Under the pieces are notes generated by a model. That model was not told the DNA's origin. It worked only from the letters and a program-made list of their open reading frames with translations, and made no database searches. Below, one piece after another: positions 8,136-14,072 of a stretch of 28,268 bases of DNA. The position numbers were made by a program, and so were the translations under genes. Source of the stretch: CAZGSN01 sp964371655 (GTDB lineage Bacteria > Desulfobacterota > Binatia > HRBIN30); NCBI GenBank assembly GCA_964371655.1, contig CAYJOD010000083.1, positions 1 to 28,268 of the forward strand, written 5' to 3'. The first letter of the stretch is position 1; each line of letters starts with the position of its first letter.

Positions 8136-8218
8136 CCCGCCTTCGCCGTTCGGCTTCGGCGGGCAGGTGGCGGCCGCGGCTACGTCTGCACCGGGTTTAT
8201 CCCAGCTGTCGTAGCCGC
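8136..8218. repeat. Two GC-rich hairpins
   Basis: CCCGCC (8136-8141) pairs with GGCGGG (8158-8163), and GCGGCTACG (8176-8184) pairs with CGTAGCCGC (8210-8218). They lie between the nested element at 7897-8038 and the TGTCTCA element at 8225-8302, so the 516-bp gap after the DUF445 gene is almost entirely built of palindromes. No gene is visible in it. Confidence 0.5.
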
Positions 8219-8224
8219 CCTCGC

Positions 8225-8302
8225 GCGATGTTGTCTCAAAACCTCGGCAAGGTGGTACAGGCCAAAGGCCTATACCACCAAGAGGTTTTGAGACGACATC
8301 GC
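8225..8302. repeat. REP-like hairpin bounded by TTGTCTCAAAACCTC ends
   Basis: The outer arms at 8225-8245 and 8282-8302 are 21 bp each with one mismatch and contain TTGTCTCAAAACCTC and its complement. They enclose the hairpin GGTGGTACAGGCC (8251-8263), loop AAA, GGCCTATACCACC (8267-8279). The same core sequence recurs at 25010-25038. The hairpin has one non-complementary pair, C against A at arm position 8, which is kept in all copies in this window. It lies between DUF445 and the end of the toxin gene. Confidence 0.75.
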
Positions 8303-8388
8303 CAGAGCGTGACGCGTGAGGCGCGGTGTAGTCGTCGATGCCAACAGCACTTGGCTGCGCCCCTCCCAAGATCAGCGCGCTTCCGTCG

Positions 8389-8733
8389 TCAGCGTGACAA
8401 GCCCAACGCCAGCGCCAGGGCGCGATCGACTTTCTCCATGTGCTCGCTGCGCAGCGCGCCGGAGACCTCGGTGAGGTGAGACTTCAGCAGCGTGTAGATC
8501 TCTCCGCATTTCGCCACGCTGCCGACCTTGAGACCGCCGCTGCCGCGCGGCAGGTCGACTTCCCAGGGATAGGCGCCTTCCGCACGGCGCACCGACGTGA
8601 GATGGACGACCAGTACCTTCGGATAGCGATCGTTGCGGTTGAAGGCTTCATTGGAGACGATCAGAAACGGTCTCCGCTTGCGAGATCCTCCGGGCAACCC
8701 CGGGCTTCCCCACCAGATCTCACCTCTTTGCAC
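8389..8733 (-). CDS. PemK/MazF-type toxin
   Basis: A 114-residue endoribonuclease toxin of the MazF/PemK fold. The N-terminal GEIWW, the RKRRPFLIVSN segment, HLTS and the SVAKCGEIYTL motif (canonical SVAKCDQI...) are present and in the normal order. MazF enzymes cleave mRNA at short sequences; the cleavage site here is unknown. The start is a GTG at 8733 that lies inside the end of the antitoxin gene (14-bp overlap), with a G-run upstream that may act as the ribosome binding site. Overlap with an upstream antitoxin is standard for this type II system and implies coupled translation and probable autorepression by the complex. The catalytic region is intact. Confidence 0.85.
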   Translation of the reverse strand: MQRGEIWWGSPGLPGGSRKRRPFLIVSNEAFNRNDRYPKVLVVHLTSVRRAEGAYPWEVDLPRGSGGLKVGSVAKCGEIYTLLKSHLTEVSGALRSEHMEKVDRALALALGLSR

Positions 8734-9004
8734 GGCGTGCCCCCCGATTTGGCTGCAATCGTTTCGGGCGCGTGAAGGCCTGAATGCCGATCAACTCGGC
8801 ATCTTCAGCCGCGTGTCCAGCGGCGCAGTACCTCTCCACGGCCTCCCCGATCAGCTCGTGCTCGATCCGTTGCAGTTTTTCGTCCATGGCCTCGCGTACG
8901 AACTCAGAGAGGGTGCGGTAGCGCCCGCCATCGATCAGCGGTTGCACGCGCTCGATCTGCGCTGCCTCCGCGTTGATCACCGTCTTCTTCTTCGTGGTGC
9001 CCAT
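8720..9004 (-). CDS. Ribbon-helix-helix antitoxin of the MazF pair
   Basis: A 94-residue protein immediately upstream of, and overlapping, the MazF-type toxin gene. The segment GRYRTLSEFVREAMDEKLQRIE (about residues 28-49) looks like a ribbon-helix-helix dimerisation/DNA-binding unit of CopG type. The N-terminal KKKTVINAEAAQIERV would supply the beta-strand and basic residues. The C-terminal half is Arg/Ala-rich and would be the flexible toxin-neutralising arm. The ATG at 9004 fits this domain start better than a start 12 codons upstream. No strong Shine-Dalgarno is visible. The role as antitoxin rests on position and fold and was not traced to a named family. Confidence 0.75.
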   Translation of the reverse strand: MGTTKKKTVINAEAAQIERVQPLIDGGRYRTLSEFVREAMDEKLQRIEHELIGEAVERYCAAGHAAEDAELIGIQAFTRPKRLQPNRGARRAKR

Positions 9005-9064
9005 AAATGATTCACTAGATTTGAGGACCACTTTAGTCAACCATCTTGTGGCCCTACCATCCTT

Positions 9065-9103
9065 GCTCCGCCCATCCGACGGCCCTCACCCTAACCCTCT
9101 CCC
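9065..9103. repeat. Dispersed GCTCCGCCCATC ... CCCTCACCCTAACCCTC repeat, copy 1
   Basis: GCTCCGCCCATC (9065-9076) is followed by a pyrimidine-rich 21-mer starting CCCTCACCCTAACC (9083-9103). The same two blocks, in the same order and orientation, recur at 16513-16524 and 16537-16557. It lies in the 250-bp gap between the antitoxin promoter region and the end of the histidine kinase gene. The CCCTCACCCTAACCCTC motif is, from general experience, a common dispersed intergenic motif in many high-GC genomes. Confidence 0.6.
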
Positions 9104-9254
9104 GCGCCGGAATTGGCGCTGGCGAGGGAAGCTGGCCTTACGGCCCAAGTCGGGAATCTTCGCGCGCCGACAAGGTTCTGAACGTCAAAAGTATCGAAGA
9201 CGCTCTAGCGACAGCCGCGTCGTCACCCGGACCCGACTACGCCGGTGGCGCCGG

Positions 9255-10733
9255 CTAGCGTATCGGCAACGTGATCGTGAAGGTGGTGCCCGCACCCGGA
9301 GCCGACTCGACCGTGAGGGTGCCTTGGTGTCGCTGGATGATGGCGTAGGACACGCTGAGGCCGAGGCCGGTGCCGTGCCCGACCGCCTTGGTGGTGAAGA
9401 ACGGCTCGAAGATGCGCGAGACGATGTCGGCGGGGATTCCGGCGCCGTTGTCGCGGCAGGCAATGGAAACGGCATCGTGGCCGTCGAGTGTCGTGCGTCG
9501 TACGGTAATCCACACTTGTCCCCCGCTCGCAGGACAGGCATCGGCCGCATTCGTCAGGAGGTTGAGGAAGACCTGGTTGAGCTGACCGAGGACGCACTTG
9601 ACGTCGGGCACCTCGCCGTAGTCCTTGTGCACTTCGATACGGTCGCGAAAACGGTTGCCAACCAGCGCCAGGGTGCTGTCGATGCCGCTACGGACATCGG
9701 CCGGCTGGGCGCCGTCGCCGGAGTCGATGCGCGAGAAATTGCGTAGGCCGAGGACGATCTGCTTGGTGCGCTCCGCACCTTCCTCGCAATCGGCCAGCAG
9801 AGTTGGCAAGTCTGCGGTGATCGCTTCGATTTGCAGAGTGGACTTGAGGCCCTCGATCCGATCTCGATCCGTCGCCGCCAGATCCAAACGGTCGTAGGCC
9901 TCGAGGAGCTGCTGCAGGCGGCCGGTATAGTTGCGCAAATGCTCGACGTTGCCGGCAACGAAGCTGATCGGATTGTTGAGCTCGTGCGCGATGCCGGCGA
10001 CGAGCGCACCGAGCCCGCGCATCTTCTCGGAGTGGACGAGGTGCGCCTCGGTTTCCTGTTGGCGGCGATAGGCCGCGGCAATTTCCTCGTGTGCTTGGCG
10101 CAGGGAGGCGACGGCCTGCTCGAGATTGCGATTGCGCTCCTCGAGCTGGCGCTCGCTGACGCGCAGGCGTGCGGAGATATACCCGCCCAGGAAGATCAAC
10201 AAGACGAGGCAGTAGAACAGGAATGCCGCCAGGGTGCCGTGGTACACGGCCATCGACGGCTCGCTGCCGGCGGCGAACAGGGGTGGCGCGGCCAGATAGC
10301 CGACAGCTTGCAGGTACAGGGCCAGAGACCATAGAGCGACCGCCAATACGGCGCTGGCTGCGGCGACTGCGGTGTCGACGAGCATGGCCGTGGCGACGAC
10401 CTGGACGGCGTAAACCACGAGGAACGGGCTCTGCACGCCACCCGTGTTCATGATGAGGTAGGTGCTGAAGACGTGATCCATGGGGATCGCGACGGCGGAG
10501 ACCGGGAGCACATAACGGCGCCGGCGCACGCACCAACCGTTGACCGCGTTGAGGGCTCCCCCCACGATCGCGACCAACCACACCGGCGTCAACGCAGCGA
10601 ACAGGCCAAAGTGGTGTGCGATCAGGGCCAGGGGCAGGAATCCTGCGATCGCCAGCGCACGCACGCGGACGGCCCAGATCAGACGCTCGGGCGATGATAG
10701 GAGAGATTGAATGCGCTCGCCGATCGGGGGCAT
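9255..10733 (-). CDS. Membrane sensor histidine kinase
   Basis: A 492-residue kinase. About six membrane helices span residues 25-185, followed by a coiled-coil (about 193-235), then a HisKA domain with the phospho-acceptor His250 in GIAHELNNPISF. The HATPase domain follows: N-box NLLTNAADA (Asn395), G1 DNGAGIP (428-434), FEPFFTTK, and G2 GTGLGLSVSY (454-463). All catalytic boxes are intact. There is no periplasmic sensor domain of size, so the signal is probably sensed in or at the membrane. No response regulator gene is adjacent, so its partner is elsewhere. The ATG at 10733 has AAGGA six bases upstream and is preferred over GTG/ATG starts seven and five codons earlier. It is divergent from htpX (127 bp between the starts), so the two may share a regulatory region. 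Confidence 0.9.
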   Translation of the reverse strand: MPPIGERIQSLLSSPERLIWAVRVRALAIAGFLPLALIAHHFGLFAALTPVWLVAIVGGALNAVNGWCVRRRRYVLPVSAVAIPMDHVFSTYLIMNTGGVQSPFLVVYAVQVVATAMLVDTAVAAASAVLAVALWSLALYLQAVGYLAAPPLFAAGSEPSMAVYHGTLAAFLFYCLVLLIFLGGYISARLRVSERQLEERNRNLEQAVASLRQAHEEIAAAYRRQQETEAHLVHSEKMRGLGALVAGIAHELNNPISFVAGNVEHLRNYTGRLQQLLEAYDRLDLAATDRDRIEGLKSTLQIEAITADLPTLLADCEEGAERTKQIVLGLRNFSRIDSGDGAQPADVRSGIDSTLALVGNRFRDRIEVHKDYGEVPDVKCVLGQLNQVFLNLLTNAADACPASGGQVWITVRRTTLDGHDAVSIACRDNGAGIPADIVSRIFEPFFTTKAVGHGTGLGLSVSYAIIQRHQGTLTVESAPGAGTTFTITLPIR

Positions 10734-10860
10734 CGTCGATCCTTCCATTGACACCCTGGTGGGTGGAGATTACCTCTGCACGCACGCATGAAATACTCGC
10801 AGCGCGACTTCGCATCAAATAAAATGCCTGCGGGATGCGTCAAACGCGGGAGGTAACTCG

Positions 10861-11709
10861 ATGTCCAACACTCTAAAGACCACTTTGCTACTTGGTCTGC
10901 TGACCGCGCTCATCATGTGGTTCGGCCAGTTCTTCGGCGGTGGGCAGGGAATGATGATGGCGTTTGTCTTCGCCGCGGTGATGAACTTCGGCAGCTACTG
11001 GTTCTCCGACAAGATCGTCCTAAGGATGTATGGCGCCAGTGAAGTCGACATGAATACGGCTCCGGAGCTCTATCAGATCGTGCACAGCCTGAGCACGCGC
11101 GCCGGAATCCCGATGCCGAAGCTGTACATCATCCCGCAAGAAGGCGCGAACGCCTTCGCTACCGGACGAAATCCGAATCATGCCGCCGTCGCCGTGACCC
11201 AGGGAATCCTGCGGATCATGTCGCATGAGGAGCTCGAAGGCGTGCTCGCGCACGAGCTCAGCCACGTCGTCCACCGGGACATCCTGATCAGCTCCATCGC
11301 CGCCACCCTTGCCGGCGTCATCATGATGCTCGCCAACATGGCCCGTTGGGGTGCGATCTTCGGCGGCTTCTCGCGCGACCGCGACGACCGCGGCGGTGGC
11401 CTCGAGCTGCTGGCCATGGCGATCTTTGCGCCGATTGCGGCGATGCTGGTGCAGATGGCGGTGTCCCGATCTCGCGAGTTCGCCGCCGATGAGAACGGCG
11501 CACGCTTGATGCACAGCGGCGAACCCCTGGCCCGCGCGCTCGAGAAGCTGGGGGCAGCGTCGCAACGCTTACCCATGGACGCCAGTCCGCAAACGGCGCA
11601 CATGTTCATCGTCAATCCGCTCAGCGGCCGCTCCTTCATCAACTTGTTCAGCACCCACCCGCCGCTCGAAGAGCGCATCCAACGCCTGCGCAGCACGCCC
11701 GCGATCTGA
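10861..11709 (+). CDS. htpX: HtpX membrane zinc metalloprotease
   Basis: A 282-residue M48 protease. Two N-terminal membrane helices lie at about residues 7-50. The zinc motif HELSH (131-135) and the third ligand Glu206 in SREFAAD are present, with two further hydrophobic segments around 142-160 and 183-201. In Gram-negative bacteria HtpX removes misfolded inner-membrane proteins under envelope stress. The ATG at 10861 has a strong ribosome binding site (GGGAGGT, about six bases upstream). It is followed after 27 bp by the DUF1844 gene and then the degP-like protease gene, a probable envelope quality-control operon. The length is as usual for HtpX. Confidence 0.95.
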   Translation: MSNTLKTTLLLGLLTALIMWFGQFFGGGQGMMMAFVFAAVMNFGSYWFSDKIVLRMYGASEVDMNTAPELYQIVHSLSTRAGIPMPKLYIIPQEGANAFATGRNPNHAAVAVTQGILRIMSHEELEGVLAHELSHVVHRDILISSIAATLAGVIMMLANMARWGAIFGGFSRDRDDRGGGLELLAMAIFAPIAAMLVQMAVSRSREFAADENGARLMHSGEPLARALEKLGAASQRLPMDASPQTAHMFIVNPLSGRSFINLFSTHPPLEERIQRLRSTPAI

Positions 11710-11736
11710 GCACGGCACGCCAAGTCGAGGACCGCA

Positions 11737-12165
11737 ATGACGGACGAATCAGAGCAGAAGCAAGGCTTCAAGGTAGAGGATCGACGGCGCTTCTCGGCCA
11801 GTGGCGAGGCTCGCGCCGACGCGGTTGAAACGCCGGCGCCGGAAACCGCGGAAAAGCCAACCGCCGCGACCGAGGCGGCCGCCGCGCGTGAGCCCCGGCG
11901 TGATTCCGCGCCCGCCCCAGAAATCAATTTCTCGACCTTCGTCTTGAGTCTGAGCACGCAAGCTCTGGCTCACCTGGGCGAGATTCCCAACTTGATGGAT
12001 GGCCAACTGTCGAAAGACCTGGTGGCCGCCAAGCAACTCATCGACATCCTCGGCGTGCTTGACGACAAGACGAAGGGGAACCTCGATGCCGCGGAGGCAG
12101 CACTGCTAACGAATGTGCTATATGATCTGCGCTTGAAGTACGTGGAACAGGCGCGGCGCGGATAG
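11737..12165 (+). CDS. DUF1844 family protein
   Basis: A 142-residue protein with no signal peptide. Residues 1-58 are acidic, then Ala/Pro/Glu-rich and likely disordered. Residues 60-140 are the DUF1844 helical domain, recognisable by NFSTFVLSLSTQALAHLGE, then the LAAKQLIDILGVL-type and LYDLRLKYV segments. The family is frequent in deltaproteobacteria and related phyla and has no assigned function. A GAGGA sequence lies a few bases before the ATG. Its position between htpX (27 bp upstream) and a degP-like gene (74 bp downstream) suggests co-transcription and an envelope-related role, which is inference. Confidence 0.85.
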   Translation: MTDESEQKQGFKVEDRRRFSASGEARADAVETPAPETAEKPTAATEAAAAREPRRDSAPAPEINFSTFVLSLSTQALAHLGEIPNLMDGQLSKDLVAAKQLIDILGVLDDKTKGNLDAAEAALLTNVLYDLRLKYVEQARRG

Positions 12166-12239
12166 GCACGCGAAGTCCACCCGTCGAGATCGCAGTCCAT
12201 CTCAACTCTAACTAAACAGGTATGAAACAAGGAGGTCCC

Positions 12240-13760
12240 ATGAGTGCGCATGCACATGCGCCTAAAGGCGTTGTGTTACTAGCCGTCGGCTTCTGTGCCG
12301 GCGTGGCAGCGGCCACCGCCATGTACTGGGTGCCGCAGGCACACGCCATTAGTTTTTGGGGCGAGGAAAAGGCGGCGACCCCGCCCGCTGCGGCCGCGCC
12401 TGCTGAGGCTGTCCCGGTAGCGCCGCCAGCACCTCTCGCCGGGCTGCCCGACTTCACCGGGTTGGCCGAGAAGCTCAGCCCCTCGGTCGTCAACATTTCT
12501 ACCAGTACGCAAGGCGGCTCGTCTGGGATCAGCCCGTTCGGCGGCGATCCCCACGATCCCCATGATTTCGGCGAGCCGTGGGAGCGCTTCTTCGGTCCCG
12601 CCCCGAAAAAGGGTTTCAAGCAACGCAGTCTGGGCTCCGGATTCGTCATCAATCGCGACGGCTACATCCTCACCAACAATCACGTCGTCGAGAATGCCGA
12701 TGAGATTCTGGTCAAGCTCGAGGACGACAAGGAGTTCAAGGCGAAGATCATCGGCCGCGATCCGAAGACCGACATTGCGGTGATCAAGATCGAGGGCGCC
12801 ACCGACCTTGTCGCCGCACCGCTGGGAAACTCCGACCAGTTGCGTGTCGGCGAGTGGGTGGTCTCGATCGGTAATCCGTTCGGCCTCTCCCACAGCATCA
12901 CCGCCGGAATCGTCAGCGCCAAGGCCCGTAACATCGGCCAGGGCAGTTACGACCAGTTCATTCAGACCGATGCCGCCATCAATCCCGGCAATTCTGGTGG
13001 CCCGCTGATCAATATGAAAGGCGAGGTTGTCGGCATCAACTCGGCCATCTTCAGCCGCTCCGGCGGCAACATCGGTATCGGCTTCGCCATCCCCGTCAAC
13101 CTGGCCAAGGAGCTCATTCCGCAGCTCGAGGAAAAGGGACGCGTCACCCGCGGCTGGCTCGGCGTGCTGATCCAGAAGGTCACGCCGGAGATTGCCGAGC
13201 ATCTCGAGTTGAAGGAAGCCAAGGGCGCTCTGGTTGCCGACGTCGTTGAAGACGGGCCGGCCAAGGCCGCCGGCCTGCATGTCGGTGATGTGATCGTCGA
13301 GTTCGACGGTCACGCCGTCAAAGACTCCACCGAGCTTCCTCTGCTTGTCGCCCGCACCGCGATCGGCAAGGCGGTGAAGGTCAAGGTCATCCGCGACAAC
13401 GACACGCAGACCCTCTCGGTCACCGTGGCCGAGCTCAAAGACGAGGAGACCCAGGTCGCCGCCGGCAAGGAAGAGGGCTTCGGGCTTACGGTCCAAGCCC
13501 TTACCCCCGACATCGCCGAGAGTCTGGGCCTGAGCAAGGAAATCAAAGGCGTCGTGGTTTCGGGCGTCGAACCGAGCAGCAGCGCCGATGACGCCGGGCT
13601 GCGACGTGGCGACGTGATCGTCGAAGTGAACCGCAAGCCCGTCGAGGACATGGCCGCCTACCGCAAAGCGCTGAAGAACGCCGGCACCGGCAAGAGCCTG
13701 CTGCTTCTGGTTCGCCGTGGCGAGAACACGATCTTCGTAGCGCTGAAGCCGAGCGCGTAG
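12240..13760 (+). CDS. degP: DegP/HtrA-type periplasmic serine protease
   Basis: A 506-residue protease-chaperone. An N-terminal hydrophobic segment (about residues 9-33) is a signal peptide or anchor, followed by an Ala/Pro linker. The trypsin-like domain has the catalytic triad His148 (LTNNHVV), Asp178 (TDIAVI) and Ser252 (GNSGGPL). Two PDZ domains follow (about 300-395 and 405-500). It degrades or refolds misfolded periplasmic proteins; the exact paralogue (DegP, DegQ or MucD) cannot be fixed from sequence alone. An ATG six codons upstream (12222) is in frame. The start at 12240 is preferred because GGAGG lies just upstream (12231-12235), though with a short 4-base spacing. It is the last gene of the htpX-DUF1844-degP run and is closed by a strong terminator at 13785. 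Confidence 0.92.
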   Translation: MSAHAHAPKGVVLLAVGFCAGVAAATAMYWVPQAHAISFWGEEKAATPPAAAAPAEAVPVAPPAPLAGLPDFTGLAEKLSPSVVNISTSTQGGSSGISPFGGDPHDPHDFGEPWERFFGPAPKKGFKQRSLGSGFVINRDGYILTNNHVVENADEILVKLEDDKEFKAKIIGRDPKTDIAVIKIEGATDLVAAPLGNSDQLRVGEWVVSIGNPFGLSHSITAGIVSAKARNIGQGSYDQFIQTDAAINPGNSGGPLINMKGEVVGINSAIFSRSGGNIGIGFAIPVNLAKELIPQLEEKGRVTRGWLGVLIQKVTPEIAEHLELKEAKGALVADVVEDGPAKAAGLHVGDVIVEFDGHAVKDSTELPLLVARTAIGKAVKVKVIRDNDTQTLSVTVAELKDEETQVAAGKEEGFGLTVQALTPDIAESLGLSKEIKGVVVSGVEPSSSADDAGLRRGDVIVEVNRKPVEDMAAYRKALKNAGTGKSLLLLVRRGENTIFVALKPSA

Positions 13761-13784
13761 GGTCGAGCGACAACGCACGTGAAC

Positions 13785-13818
13785 AAGAGGCCGGAGAGGT
13801 TACTCTCCGGCCTCTTTG
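13785..13818 (+). terminator. Rho-independent terminator after the degP-like gene
   Basis: A perfect 14-bp stem, AAGAGGCCGGAGAG (13785-13798) with CTCTCCGGCCTCTT (13803-13816), and a GTTA loop, followed by a short T-rich end. It lies 24 bp after the stop codon and is the best terminator in the window. Confidence 0.85.
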
Positions 13819-13864
13819 TGTGCGCTGTTAGTCGCTTGCCGGGAGTTCTTGAGCTGCATGGAAG

Positions 13865-13956
13865 GGAAATGGAAAACCGAAAACAGGAAACCGGAGACTG
13901 GCCAATTTGCCGGTCTTCCATCTCCGGTTTTCGGTTTCCTGTTTTCCATTTCTTCC
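13865..13956. repeat. Inverted pair of 7-bp-period arrays (GGAAACC-type)
   Basis: The left arm 13865-13899 reads as consecutive heptamers GGAAATG, GAAAACC, GAAAACA, GGAAACC and GGAGACT. The right arm 13915-13956 is the complementary kind in register: CTTCCAT, CTCCGGT, TTTCGGT, TTCCTGT and TTTCCAT. The arms could pair extensively, but the order of units differs between them, so they are not a simple copied palindrome. This array fills most of the 312-bp gap between the degP-like gene terminator and the start of the penicillin-binding protein; the rest (13957-14072) shows nothing distinct apart from a ribosome binding site. Confidence 0.75.
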
Positions 13957-14072
13957 GGTTTGGTTCCGGCTCTGTCGGGTAAGTGGTTAGGGAAGATCCC
14001 CCAAGCAGCGTAACAGCAACCCCCTGTTCTGAGACGTCAGTAACCCATCAACTAGCCAACAAGGCTGTCAAA

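Noticed and set aside
7899..8291. Plus-strand open frame of 130 codons after the DUF445 gene
   Set aside because: It is made almost wholly of inverted repeats and hairpins. The protein is Arg-rich without any domain, and no ribosome binding site fits.
12279..13778. A 499-codon open frame on the minus strand, opposite the degP-like gene
   Set aside because: It arises from the codon bias of the degP-like gene in high-GC DNA. Its protein has no recognisable motif, and the plus-strand gene has complete catalytic and PDZ motifs.
13865..13956. Possible CRISPR array because of evenly spaced repeats
   Set aside because: Units are 7 bp and contiguous, without unique spacers of 25-45 bp, and no cas gene is near. 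The same holds for the other short-period arrays.
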